Positions 7,954 through 15,400 are shown, numbered from the stretch's first letter. The stretch: DNA of 32,395 nucleotides from Microbacteriaceae bacterium PS02068 (GCA_029959325.1 JASCPF010000034.1:1-32395); one strand, 5' to 3'. Made by a program: numbers and translations. The notes: a model not told the origin generated them from the sequence alone.

Positions 7954-8693
7954 TCGTGCAGCCCGCATTCGATCTTGGAGGTGCCGGCCCAGCGGCCGGA
8001 TCGGGGGTCTTCGCCCTCGGCGACCGGCTTCGTGCACGGCGCGCACCCGATCGAGGGGTAGCCGAAGCCGACGAGGAGGTTCACCGGCGCCTTGTGGTCG
8101 GCGGCGTAGCCCAGGACCTCGTCGAAGCTCCACGCGGCGAGCGGGTTGATCTTCACGAGGCCGTTGCGCTCGTCCCACGTGACGAGCGGGGTGTGCGTGC
8201 GCGTGGCAGCTTCGTCGCGGCGGACGCCCGTGAACCACACCTCGTAGCCGCCGAGCGCCTCTTGCAGCGGCTCGACCTTCCGGCGCGCGCAGCAGAGGGC
8301 CGGGTCACGCTCGTAGAGTCGGGCGCCGAACTCGGCATCCTGCTCGGCGACGGTCTGCGAAGGCAGCACGTCGACGATGCGCACGTCGAGTGCGCGGTCG
8401 ACCTCGTCGCGCGTCGCGCGCGTCTCGGTGAAGTGATAGCCGGTGTCGAGGAAGAGCACGTCGACACCGGGCAGGTGCTCGGCGACGAGGTGCGGCAGCG
8501 AGGCATCCGCCATCGAGCAGGCCACGGCGGCGGCCTCGGGCGCGAAGTTCTCGGCCGCCCAGCGCACGACCTCTGCCGCGGATGCCTCGTGATCGGTGAG
8601 GCTGCCCAGCAGCGCGTTGCCCGCCTCGGCGAGGGCGCGCAGCTCGTCGGCGGTGCGCCGCGTTGTGGCACGGGGGGCGAGGGAGACGCTCAT
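7950..8693 (-). CDS. cysH: Adenylylsulfate (APS) reductase, [4Fe-4S] type
   Basis: This 247-residue thiol-dependent reductase converts APS to sulfite. Cysteines 134-135 (LCCARRK) and 217/220 (GCAPC) are the four [4Fe-4S] ligands found in APS-specific enzymes and absent from PAPS-specific ones. The catalytic cysteine is C243 in the C-terminal ECGLHE. The PP-loop-like start CSMADASLPHLV and the DTGYHFTET segment fit the family. APS use matches the absence of cysC. The ATG at 8693 is preferred: it overlaps the sulfite reductase stop as ATGA and has GAGGAGG seven bases upstream. An ATG 36 nt earlier lacks such support. Confidence 0.94.
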   Translation of the reverse strand: MSVSLAPRATTRRTADELRALAEAGNALLGSLTDHEASAAEVVRWAAENFAPEAAAVACSMADASLPHLVAEHLPGVDVLFLDTGYHFTETRATRDEVDRALDVRIVDVLPSQTVAEQDAEFGARLYERDPALCCARRKVEPLQEALGGYEVWFTGVRRDEAATRTHTPLVTWDERNGLVKINPLAAWSFDEVLGYAADHKAPVNLLVGFGYPSIGCAPCTKPVAEGEDPRSGRWAGTSKIECGLHE

Positions 8694-10390
8694 ACGAGGG
8701 CCTCCTCGTCGGCGCGGTGCGCCCATTGGGCGAAGGTCTCGTCGGCGTCCTGGTCACGGTCGTCGAGGAACCGCGTGACGACCCGCTCGACGTAGTCGGC
8801 GATGCCGTCGGCGGCGACCTTCAGCCCGCGCACGGTGCGGCCGAGACCGGCCTCGTCGCGGTCTTGCGACGCGAGCCCGCCGCCCAGGTGCACCTGGTAG
8901 CCGGGCACCTGCTCGCCGTCGATCGTGACGAGCTGACCCTTCAGCCCGATGTCGGCCGTCTGGATGCGCGCGCAGGAGTTGGGGCATCCATTCACATGCA
9001 GTGAGATCTGGTGCGGCAGGTCGAACTGCGCGAGGCGCTCTTCGAGGTCGAGGACGGCCGCCGTGGCATACGCCTTCGTCTCGACGATCGCGAGCTTGCA
9101 GAACTCGATGCCCGTGCACGCGATCGTGCCGCGGCGGATGAGGCTCGGCCGAGCCGAGAGGCCCAGCTCGTCGAGCCCCGCGATGAGCGACGGCACGCGG
9201 TCTTCGGGGATGTCGAGGATCACGAGCTTCTGGTGCGGGGTCGTGCGCAGCCGCGTCGAGCCGTTCGCCTCGATCAGGTCGGCGAGCTTCTCGAGCGTGG
9301 GGCCCGAGACACGCCCCACGATGGGGGTGGCGCCGACATAGAACCGGCCGTCCTTCTGACGGTGGATGCCGATGTGGTCGCCGGGGCTCGCCGGCTTCGG
9401 CGCGGCCGGGCCGTCGGGCAGCTCGTAGCCGAGGTACTCGTCCTGCAGCACCTGGCGGAACTTCTCGGTGCCCCACTCGGCGAGCAGGAACTTCAGCCGC
9501 GCTTTGTTGCGCAAGCGGCGATACCCGTAGTCGCGGAAGATCTGCGCGACCCCGTGCCACACGTCGGACACGCGTTCGGGCGAGACGAACGCGCCGAGGC
9601 GCTCGCCGAGCCGAGGCGTCGTCGACAGGCCGCCGCCCACCCAGAGGTCGTAGCCGATGCCGAGCTCGGGGTGCTCGACGGCGACGAAGGCCACGTCGTT
9701 GATCTCGTGTACGACATCCTGGCTGGGGTGTCCGGTGATCGCCGACTTGAACTTGCGCGGCAGGTTCGACAGCGTCGGGTCGCCGATGAAGCGCGACTGG
9801 ATCTCTTCGATCTGCGGCGTCGGGTCGATGAGTTCGGCGGCCGAGATGCCGGCGACGGGCGAGCCGAGGATGACGCGCGGCACATCGCCGCAGGCCTCGG
9901 TCGTGCCGAGCCCGACGGCCTCGAGGCGCCGCCAGATCTCGGGCATCGACTCGACCTCGATCCAGTGCAGCTGGATGTTCTGGCGGTCGGTGAGGTCGGC
10001 GGTGCCCCGGCCGAACTCCTGCGAGATCCCCGCGATCACGCGCAGCTGCTCGGTCGTGAGCTGCCCGCCGTCGATGCGCACGCGCAGCATGAAGTACTCG
10101 TCTTCGAGCTCGTGCGGCTCGAGCGTCGCGGTGCGCCCGCCGTCGATGCCGGGCTTGCGCTGCGTGTAGAGACCCCAGACGCGGAACCGGCCGTGCAGGT
10201 CGGTCGGATCGATCGAGGCGAAGCCGCCCTGGGCATAGATGTTCTCGATGCGCTCGCGGACGGCGAGGCCGTCATCGACCTGCTTCCACTCTTCGTTGGC
10301 GTTGAGGGGGGCAGTCCCGTCGATCTTCCACTGGCCGTTGGGCCGTGCCGAGGGGCGCGGTGTGCGCGCGCCGGTTTCACTCGTCGTCAT
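8690..10390 (-). CDS. Ferredoxin-dependent assimilatory sulfite reductase
   Basis: This 566-residue siroheme and [4Fe-4S] enzyme reduces sulfite to sulfide with six electrons. Cluster and siroheme ligands are visible as C425/C431 (ACTGIEFC) and C469/C473 (GCPNSC). The two ferredoxin-like half repeats begin near LRVRIDGGQLTTEQLRVIAGIS and FYVGATPIVGRVSG. Nitrite reductases share this fold, and the mycobacterial homologue was first named NirA, but the operon with cysHDN supports sulfite. ATG 10390 has GGAGAAGG with proper spacing. It is the first gene of the operon. The 161-bp upstream gap contains two near-identical copies of an 18-base stretch with CCTTCTCCG, one of which holds the ribosome-binding site. 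Confidence 0.92.
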   Translation of the reverse strand: MTTSETGARTPRPSARPNGQWKIDGTAPLNANEEWKQVDDGLAVRERIENIYAQGGFASIDPTDLHGRFRVWGLYTQRKPGIDGGRTATLEPHELEDEYFMLRVRIDGGQLTTEQLRVIAGISQEFGRGTADLTDRQNIQLHWIEVESMPEIWRRLEAVGLGTTEACGDVPRVILGSPVAGISAAELIDPTPQIEEIQSRFIGDPTLSNLPRKFKSAITGHPSQDVVHEINDVAFVAVEHPELGIGYDLWVGGGLSTTPRLGERLGAFVSPERVSDVWHGVAQIFRDYGYRRLRNKARLKFLLAEWGTEKFRQVLQDEYLGYELPDGPAAPKPASPGDHIGIHRQKDGRFYVGATPIVGRVSGPTLEKLADLIEANGSTRLRTTPHQKLVILDIPEDRVPSLIAGLDELGLSARPSLIRRGTIACTGIEFCKLAIVETKAYATAAVLDLEERLAQFDLPHQISLHVNGCPNSCARIQTADIGLKGQLVTIDGEQVPGYQVHLGGGLASQDRDEAGLGRTVRGLKVAADGIADYVERVVTRFLDDRDQDADETFAQWAHRADEEALV

Positions 10391-10551
10391 GATGTCCTTC
10401 TCCGCGCAGAGTGGCCTTCTCCGTGCACAGGCCTGGTGAGGCCCCGTCGAGCGTACGAGACCTGCGCACCACCTGGGGCGGCGGGCGACACGGTGCGTCA
10501 CATTCCGCCGCGGGCCTCGGGCGGGCCGTGCGCGCGCCGGTGCCGCGTGGG

Positions 10552-11244
10552 TCAGCGCGCGCTGAGGTAGCGGTCGATGACGAGGTCCACCAACGGGGTG
10601 GCGGGGGGATCGGCATCCAAGAGCGGTCGTGCGACCACGGCGCCGGGCGCTTCGCGCGCCGTCAGGTCGGAGAAGTAGCCGGGCGCGAGCAGGTAGGTCG
10701 CGACGAAGACGCGACGGCCGGTGGCGGATGCCTCGCTGACCACCTGGCGCACCCGAGGCTCTTCCGCCGCGAGGAAGGAGACGTGGACGGGGCGCCCGAG
10801 GCGCGCGGCGAGCAGACGCGCGGTCTCGCGGCAGTCGTCGTTCGCACGTGCGTCGCTCGAGCCCGCCGCGGCGAGCACGACCTCGGTGTCCGCCGGGTCG
10901 TCGGGGTCGTAGCCCGCCTCCACGAGCCGGGCCACCAAGACCTCGACGAGCCGCGGGTCGGGCCCGAGGGCTGAGGTGATCGTCACGTCATCGCGATGCG
11001 CGATCGCTCGCCTCAGGTCGACGTGCACGTGGTAGCCCGCCGACAGCAGCAGCGGGACGAGCGCGACCGGCTCATCGGGGAGAGCGGCGAGGGAGGCGGC
11101 GACGTCGGGCTGCTGCACATCGACGTGCCCGAGCCGCACGGTCGTGGTCGGCAGCGCACCAGCTACCGCGTCGGCGAGGGCGGCGACGGCGCTCTGCCCG
11201 GCCGGGCTGCCCGTGCCGTGCGAGATCGCGAGGAGTGCCGTCAC
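10552..11244 (-). CDS. CbiX/SirB-like sirohydrochlorin chelatase
   Basis: This 230-residue protein has two repeated chelatase halves. The first begins ALLAISHGTGSPAG with the metal-binding histidine, and a second histidine pair lies in LLSAGYHVHVDLRRA. The second half begins VVLAAAGSSDARAN and has LAPGYFSDL. Such proteins insert Fe2+ (SirB) or Co2+ (CbiX) into sirohydrochlorin. Beside SUMT and sulfite reductase, iron insertion for siroheme is the likely role. The GTG at 11244 is chosen because the protein homology begins there. It has no clear ribosome-binding site but has GACAAT six bases upstream, so the mRNA may be leaderless. The metal specificity is inferred from context. Confidence 0.82.
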   Translation of the reverse strand: MTALLAISHGTGSPAGQSAVAALADAVAGALPTTTVRLGHVDVQQPDVAASLAALPDEPVALVPLLLSAGYHVHVDLRRAIAHRDDVTITSALGPDPRLVEVLVARLVEAGYDPDDPADTEVVLAAAGSSDARANDDCRETARLLAARLGRPVHVSFLAAEEPRVRQVVSEASATGRRVFVATYLLAPGYFSDLTAREAPGAVVARPLLDADPPATPLVDLVIDRYLSAR

Positions 11245-11336
11245 CCCGCCATTGTCGCCGCTGGTGCGTGGCCGGCGCGAACCGGCGCGCGCGCCGCCGC
11301 CCGCCCGCCGCACGCCCGCGCGGCGAACCCACTCGT

Positions 11337-11432
11337 GCCCGAACTCCTCCAACTCGCAGACGCGCCACACACCCCGGCCCGGGATCTCGGGGCGAGCGGC
11401 GCACGACGCCGGGCAAATGGAGGAGTTCGGGC
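11337..11432. repeat. 96-bp inverted-repeat element, copy A
   Basis: The unit is bounded by a perfect 15-bp inverted repeat, GCCCGAACTCCTCCA at 11337-11351 and TGGAGGAGTTCGGGC at 11418-11432. The 66-bp interior contains a second smaller palindromic core around ATCTCGGGGC. A second unit of exactly the same length lies at 11490-11585. It resembles REP/MITE-like intergenic elements or a structured RNA. No gene is evident in it, although it can be read through by the frame extending the chelatase upstream. Confidence 0.8.
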
Positions 11433-11489
11433 GCGGGGGCTTTCCTGAGCCCGGCTCCGAGCACGACGACGCGCCCTGCGCAGTCGTGC

Positions 11490-11585
11490 GCCCGAACTCC
11501 TCCAGTTTGCAGCGGCACCTCACACCCCGGCACGGAATCTCGGGGCAAGCGGCGCACGACGTCACGCGATTGGAGGAGTTCGGGC
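11490..11585. repeat. 96-bp inverted-repeat element, copy B
   Basis: The 15-bp terminal arms are identical to copy A, and so is the total length. The interior is diverged, except for a core containing CACACCCCGGC, ATCTCGGGGC and AGCGGCGCACGACG. The copies start 153 bp apart. Strict conservation of arms and length with a drifting interior suggests selection on, or recent mobilisation of, the hairpin form. The function is unknown. Confidence 0.8.
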
Positions 11586-11620
11586 GCGGGGGGTGCTCGT
11601 CAGTCCGCACCCGGGGACGA

Positions 11621-11670
11621 CGACGCGCCCTGCGCGACGCCCCGTCGGGGTCATCGCGCAGGGCGCGTCG
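11621..11670 (-). terminator. Strong hairpin terminator after the Gly-rich-tail regulator
   Basis: A perfect 17-bp stem (CGACGCGCCCTGCGCGA at 11621-11637 and its complement at 11654-11670) encloses a 16-nt loop that itself can pair as CCCCG/CGGGG. It begins ten bases past the minus-strand regulator stop at 11680. There is no T-run. Most of the left arm recurs at 11464-11481 between the two 96-bp elements. Confidence 0.7.
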
Positions 11671-11679
11671 GGGTGATGC

Positions 11680-12414
11680 TCAGGCGTCGCGCGAGGCGGC
11701 GCCTCGGCTGAAGCCCGCGTCGAAACCGCGTTCGTAGGCCGGTCCGTAGCCGTGCTCAGGAGCAATCGCGGGGCCGCGGCCAGGGGCGAATCCGTGGCCG
11801 TGGCCGGGGCCGAACCCCGGGTGGCCGGCGCCGAACACGGGACCGACCTGCGGGCCGAATCCGGGTCCGAACTGCGGGCCGAATCCGGGTCCGAACTGAC
11901 CGCGGCGGCCGAACCCGTGACCGAACCCGTGTCCGTGGCCGCGGCGAGCCGGACCGAAGCCGGGGCGGCCGAAGGCGCGGGGCATCCGCTCGTCCGGGTT
12001 CCAGCCCAGCTCGCGCGCGATCTTCTCGAGGCTCGCCAGGGTGGTGGCGAAGTCTTCGTCGGTGACAGCGCCCGCGACGGTGGCGCGGATGCCGCCGACG
12101 ACGTCGCCGAGGCGCGCGTGGGCGGCGCGGCCCTCGTCGGTGAGCGTCCAGGTGCCGTCGTTCTGGGCGACCCAGCCGCGTTCGATGAGCCCGCGGAGCT
12201 TCTTGCCGCCGTGGCGCTCGAGGCGCGCGGTCAGCTCGGGAGCGACGACGTCGCCCGAGAGCAGCGAGAGGATGCGCCAGTCGCGGCGGGTCACTCCCTC
12301 TGCGTCGAACGCCGCCGCGAACTCGCGGGCGATCAGGCCGTCGACGGCGCGCAGCCAGTATCCGAACGGGCGGATGGTGGGGCTTTCCGGTGTGGTGTCT
12401 GTGTGGTTCTCCAT
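11680..12414 (-). CDS. MarR-like winged-helix regulator with Gly/Phe/His-rich tail
   Basis: This 244-residue protein has a winged-helix domain in residues 15-115 (FGYWLRAVDGLIAREFAAAF, RRDWRILSLLSG, then a wing GWVAQNDGTWTLTDEGRAAH), closest to MarR-type regulators. A tail of about 100 residues follows, built almost only of G, F, P, H and R. It contains repeats such as FGPGFGPQ and GHGHGFGHGF and should be disordered. The ATG at 12414 has GGAAGGA at good spacing. It is divergently transcribed from a second MarR-type gene across a 116-bp gap with six CATG words, which suggests auto- and cross-regulation. The histidine-rich tail could bind metal or drive condensation; neither is shown. No effector can be named. 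Confidence 0.72.
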   Translation of the reverse strand: MENHTDTTPESPTIRPFGYWLRAVDGLIAREFAAAFDAEGVTRRDWRILSLLSGDVVAPELTARLERHGGKKLRGLIERGWVAQNDGTWTLTDEGRAAHARLGDVVGGIRATVAGAVTDEDFATTLASLEKIARELGWNPDERMPRAFGRPGFGPARRGHGHGFGHGFGRRGQFGPGFGPQFGPGFGPQVGPVFGAGHPGFGPGHGHGFAPGRGPAIAPEHGYGPAYERGFDAGFSRGAASRDA

Positions 12415-12450
12415 GAGAAATCCTTCCGTGTGGCCGTCGTCAGATCGACG

Positions 12451-12524
12451 GCATATATATGTCATGTGGCATGTACATGTAGTGTGACATGCATCCCGAG
12501 AACATGTCAAGTCACATGTAAATT
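12451..12524. promoter_or_regulatory. CATG-rich divergent operator/promoter region
   Basis: This AT-rich stretch lies between the two divergent regulators. CATG occurs at 12463, 12470, 12476, 12488, 12503 and 12515, forming inverted arms such as ACATGT-N6-ACATGT (12502-12519) and the palindrome CATGTACATG (12470-12479). Such spaced dyads are typical MarR-family sites. An ATATATAT run at 12452-12460 could be the leftward -10 box. TAAATT at 12519-12524 lies six bases before the rightward ATG, so the last dyad overlaps that -10. Confidence 0.65.
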
Positions 12525-12530
12525 CGACGT

Positions 12531-13190
12531 ATGACGGATGCCACGCCCGACGCCACCTCGGGTCCCACGCCGGCGGATCTCGACGCGATCGCGACGGCGC
12601 TCGCACGCCTGCGCGGCCGCGGGCGGGGCCCCGGCGGCGCAGGCTTTGCGGGCTTTCCGGGCGGCCCCGGTGGCCCTGGGTTCCCGGGCGGCGGGCCGTT
12701 CGGTCACGGACCTCGTGGCCGCAGTCGGCACGAGTGGATGAACGGCGAGGGTGGCCGCGGCAGTGAGGGCAGCGACGGCGAACGGCGGGGCGGTCACGGC
12801 GGACCGCACGGCTTCGGCGGCGACGGCTGGGGCGCCGGTGCCGGGCGGATGGCCGGGCCCGCCCGTCTGCGGTTGCTCGAGGCGCTTGCCGGGGCATCCC
12901 ACCCGCTCAGCGTCAGCGAGGTCGGCGACGCGATCGGCGTCGATCAGCCGCGCGCGTCACGCTTGATCCAGCAGGCGGTCGATCTTGGGCTGGTGCGCCG
13001 CGAGGCCGATCCCGACGACGCGCGCCGCACGCGGGCGGTGCTCACCGACGACGGCGCGAAGATCGTACGCGGCTTCCGCGGTCAGCGTCGCGAGCACCTC
13101 TCGCAGGCGCTCGAGGGGTTCACCGCCGCCGAGCGCACCGAGCTCGCGCGCCTGCTGACCAAGCTCGCCGAGGCCTGGCCGCAGCGCTGA
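12531..13190 (+). CDS. MarR-family regulator with Gly-rich N-terminal segment
   Basis: This 219-residue protein carries a MarR-type winged helix at residues 107-215. Key parts are RLRLLEALAGASHPLSVSEV, VGDAIGVDQPRASRLIQQAV (recognition helix) and the wing DPDDARRTRAVLTDDG. Residues 28-105 are a low-complexity stretch of Gly, Pro, Phe, Arg and His (GFPGGPGGPGFPGGGPFGHG). The partner regulator carries a similar segment at its C-terminus. No ribosome-binding site precedes ATG 12531, but TAAATT ends six bases upstream, suggesting a leaderless mRNA. No transporter or enzyme target is adjacent, so the regulated genes are unknown. Confidence 0.8.
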   Translation: MTDATPDATSGPTPADLDAIATALARLRGRGRGPGGAGFAGFPGGPGGPGFPGGGPFGHGPRGRSRHEWMNGEGGRGSEGSDGERRGGHGGPHGFGGDGWGAGAGRMAGPARLRLLEALAGASHPLSVSEVGDAIGVDQPRASRLIQQAVDLGLVRREADPDDARRTRAVLTDDGAKIVRGFRGQRREHLSQALEGFTAAERTELARLLTKLAEAWPQR

Positions 13191-13301
13191 CGCGCGGCTC
13201 CGCGCCCGCGCACCTGCGCACGCACCTGCGCACCCGTACCCGCGCGCCCGCCCCCGCGCCCTCGCGATCCGCCGTTCGATGGCGAGACACCGCATCCCTC
13301 G

Positions 13302-13330
13302 TGACACACAGCGCGTCACGCTGTGTGTCA
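13302..13330. terminator. Hairpin between convergent genes
   Basis: TGACACACAGCG (13302-13313) and CGCTGTGTGTCA (13319-13330) form a perfect 12-bp stem with a CGTCA loop. A weaker outer pair, GAGACAC (13284-13290) with GTGTCTC (13342-13348), could extend the cruciform. It lies between the plus-strand MarR gene and the minus-strand gene at 13435, so it may terminate both. Confidence 0.5.
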
Positions 13331-13354
13331 TCGCGCACAGTGTGTCTCACTGCC

Positions 13355-13443
13355 CGCAGCGCGCTTACGCGCCCCCGCCACCGGACAGGCGCAGCGCGCT
13401 TACGCGCCCCCGCCACCGGACAGGCGCAGCGTGCTTACGCGCC
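13355..13443. repeat. 35-bp tandem repeat, 2.5 copies
   Basis: A 35-bp unit beginning CGCAGCGCGCTTACGCGCC repeats at 13355, 13390 and 13425. The first two copies are identical. The third has 19 bases with one change (C to T) before the match ends. The third copy enters the 3' end of the minus-strand gene and supplies its TAA stop (13435-13437), so expansion of the array could have moved the gene's end. Confidence 0.85.
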
Positions 13444-13857
13444 GCGGCCGCACAGATGGTGGCGGATCCAGCTCGGGGCATCCGCCTGTGCCAGCTCGCC
13501 CGAACGGACCGCCGCGACGAACGCGATGGCCTCGTCGCTCAGCCGGCCGTCGGCCGTGTCGGGCGGGTCACGCAGCACGACCGTGGTGAGCCAGCGCGCG
13601 AAGCGCCCGCCCGTGCGCGCGGCCACGGCGACCGTGCCCGCGAAGTGCCGCGCCTGCCCGTCGGTGTCGTCGTCGAGCGCCGCCCGAAAGCCCCGCCCGC
13701 GCAGGCGGTTGCTGCCGCCCGAGGCGGCGTCCGTCAGCCACAGCGGGCCGCGGCGCACGCCGCCGATCCGGCCGATCTCACGCAGGAAGCGCCCGTTCGG
13801 GTGGCCGCGGTCGGCGAGCCGTGCGACGGCGTCGGCGAGGGCGGCGCAGGCATCCAT
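13435..13857 (-). CDS. Hypothetical protein (about 140 aa)
   Basis: I do not recognise this 140-residue protein. It begins MDACAALADAVARLADRGHP, is rich in Arg and Ala, lacks signal peptide or membrane segments, and ends SWIRHHLCGRGA. The codon use looks genuine and the frame is open across the whole gap between its neighbours. ATG 13857 is chosen because TACCGT stands exactly six bases before it, as in several other genes here, and no ribosome-binding site is present; GTG 13860 is an alternative start. The stop codon lies inside the 35-bp tandem repeat. The C-terminal dozen residues may therefore not be ancestral. Confidence 0.6.
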   Translation of the reverse strand: MDACAALADAVARLADRGHPNGRFLREIGRIGGVRRGPLWLTDAASGGSNRLRGRGFRAALDDDTDGQARHFAGTVAVAARTGGRFARWLTTVVLRDPPDTADGRLSDEAIAFVAAVRSGELAQADAPSWIRHHLCGRGA

Positions 13858-13863
13858 CACCCC

Positions 13864-13869
13864 ACGGTA
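13864..13869 (-). promoter_or_regulatory. Putative -10 box (TACCGT) of a leaderless gene
   Basis: TACCGT on the minus strand is followed by six bases and ATG 13857, the spacing expected when transcription begins at the start codon. No clear -35 box. Confidence 0.45.
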
Positions 13870-13881
13870 CGCCCCGAGCGG

Positions 13882-15282
13882 CTACTCGATCTGCGCCTGC
13901 ACGGCGCGCACCGGAAGCATCAGCAGAAGCCCGGCAGCCAGCACGAGGACGATCCCCAGGATGCCGAGGCGCGTGTCGCCCGAGATCCCGACGAACAGGG
14001 CGAACAGCCCGGGCGCCAGGAACGACACCGCCCGACCCGTCGTGGCGTAGAGCCCGAAGATCTCGCCCTCGCGCCCCTCCGGGGTGATGCGGGCGAGGAA
14101 CGAGCGGGATGCCGACTGGATGGGGCCGACGAACATGCAGAGGACGAGCCCCACGATCCAGAAGCCGAGGGGGGCCGTGCCGATGAAGAGCACGACGGTG
14201 CCCGCCACGACAAGACCGACGAGCGAGACCAGGATGACGTTCTTGGCGCCGAAGCGATCGTCCAAGCGGCCCGAGATGATCGTCGAGATGCCGGCGACCA
14301 CGTTCGCCGCGACCGCGAAGTACAGCACCTGCGACGAACTGAAGCCGAAGACCTGCGCGGCGATGATGGCGCCGAAGGTGAACACGCCCGCGAGCCCGTC
14401 GCGGAACACGGCGCTCGCGAGCAGGAACATCAGCACCTGCCGATTGCCGCGCCAGAGGCTGCGGAGGGTGCCGAACAACACCCCGTACGAGGCGAAGAAG
14501 CCCACACGGTTCGAACGCTCGCGCGCCGGGATCTCGGGCACCCGCACGAGCACCGGGATCGCGAAGACCGCGAACCACACTGCCGACGCGAGGATCGCGA
14601 GACGGATGTGCAGCCCGTTCTCGGTCGTGATGCCCAGCGGACCCGGACTCGAGACGAGGCCGATGAATCCGACGAGCAGGATGATCAGCAGCACGATTCC
14701 GCCGACGTAGCCCATTCCCCAGCCGAAGCCCGAGACGCGGCCCATGTTCTCGCGCGTCGAGACCTGCACGAGCATCGCGTTGTAGTTGACGCCCGCGAAC
14801 TCGAAGAAGATGTTGCCGACGGCGAGCAGCGTCGCCCCGAGCACGAGATAGGCCGGCGACCCCTCGACGAAGAACATCGCCGCCATCGCGAGCACCACCA
14901 CGCCCGTGTTGATGCCGAGCCACAGCTTGCGGCGACCCGAGCCGTCGGAGCGCTGGCCGAGCACGGGGGCGAGGATGGCGATGAGGATGCCGGCGACCAT
15001 CAGCGCGAGGCCGATGAACGACGCATTGCCCGCCTTGGCGGCGACCAGCGCCGGGTTCTTGTCGTCGCCACCCGCGGCGGCGACGATCGCGGGGTCGATG
15101 AAGTAGTTGCTCGACAGGTAGGTACTGAACACGAACGTCGTGACGACGGCGTTGAAGGCGGCCGACCCCCAGTCCCAGAGGGCCCACGCCATGACGCTCG
15201 GCCTGCGAGTGACGACGGCTCGACCGCCCGTGGCGGCCAGAGCGTCGGGGGCCGGCTGATCGGGAAGCGACATGTTCGTCAC
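13882..15282 (-). CDS. MFS transporter, Atg22/UMF1-like
   Basis: This 466-residue membrane protein has about twelve hydrophobic segments. It contains the MAWALWDWGSAAFNAVVTTFVFSTYLS start that marks the UMF1/Atg22 branch of the major facilitator superfamily. Other family signs are the PVLGQRSDGSGRRKLWL loop after helix two, FEFAGVNYNAML and SRSFLARITPEGREGEIFGLY. Bacterial members are mostly uncharacterised; fungal Atg22 exports amino acids from vacuoles, which need not apply here. GTG 15282 has GAAGGA seven bases upstream and is preferred. ATG 15273 is an alternative, since TAGCGT lies seven bases before it. The substrate is unknown. Confidence 0.82.
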   Translation of the reverse strand: MTNMSLPDQPAPDALAATGGRAVVTRRPSVMAWALWDWGSAAFNAVVTTFVFSTYLSSNYFIDPAIVAAAGGDDKNPALVAAKAGNASFIGLALMVAGILIAILAPVLGQRSDGSGRRKLWLGINTGVVVLAMAAMFFVEGSPAYLVLGATLLAVGNIFFEFAGVNYNAMLVQVSTRENMGRVSGFGWGMGYVGGIVLLIILLVGFIGLVSSPGPLGITTENGLHIRLAILASAVWFAVFAIPVLVRVPEIPARERSNRVGFFASYGVLFGTLRSLWRGNRQVLMFLLASAVFRDGLAGVFTFGAIIAAQVFGFSSSQVLYFAVAANVVAGISTIISGRLDDRFGAKNVILVSLVGLVVAGTVVLFIGTAPLGFWIVGLVLCMFVGPIQSASRSFLARITPEGREGEIFGLYATTGRAVSFLAPGLFALFVGISGDTRLGILGIVLVLAAGLLLMLPVRAVQAQIE

Positions 15283-15400
15283 GCTAGGGTCCTTCGGTGA
15301 ACGCCGGGTTGCGTCTCGCGACGCCGGGCTGAGCCTGCGCCGCGGCGGTGCGGCGCAGGCTCAGGCTACTGCCGATACGGGCGAACACCCTGCTGGCGAC

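Noticed and set aside
10391..10551. Possible riboswitch or clear promoter before the sulfite reductase gene
   Set aside because: I found no SAM-riboswitch core and no acceptable -35/-10 pair at normal spacing. Only a small GGCCT/AGGCC hairpin and a duplicated ribosome-binding-like stretch are visible, too little for a call.
11245..11610. Upstream extension of the chelatase through the 96-bp elements
   Set aside because: The frame is open, but the extension would consist of translated inverted repeats, and the chelatase fold starts at the GTG at 11244.
13193..13283. GC-rich CGCACCTGCGCACC-type stretch as a separate repeat family
   Set aside because: The short CACCTGCGCAC words are simple-sequence runs of C, G and A without a consistent unit.
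13355..13443. CRISPR array
   Set aside because: The 35-bp units are contiguous, without spacers, and there are only 2.5 copies with no cas genes nearby.
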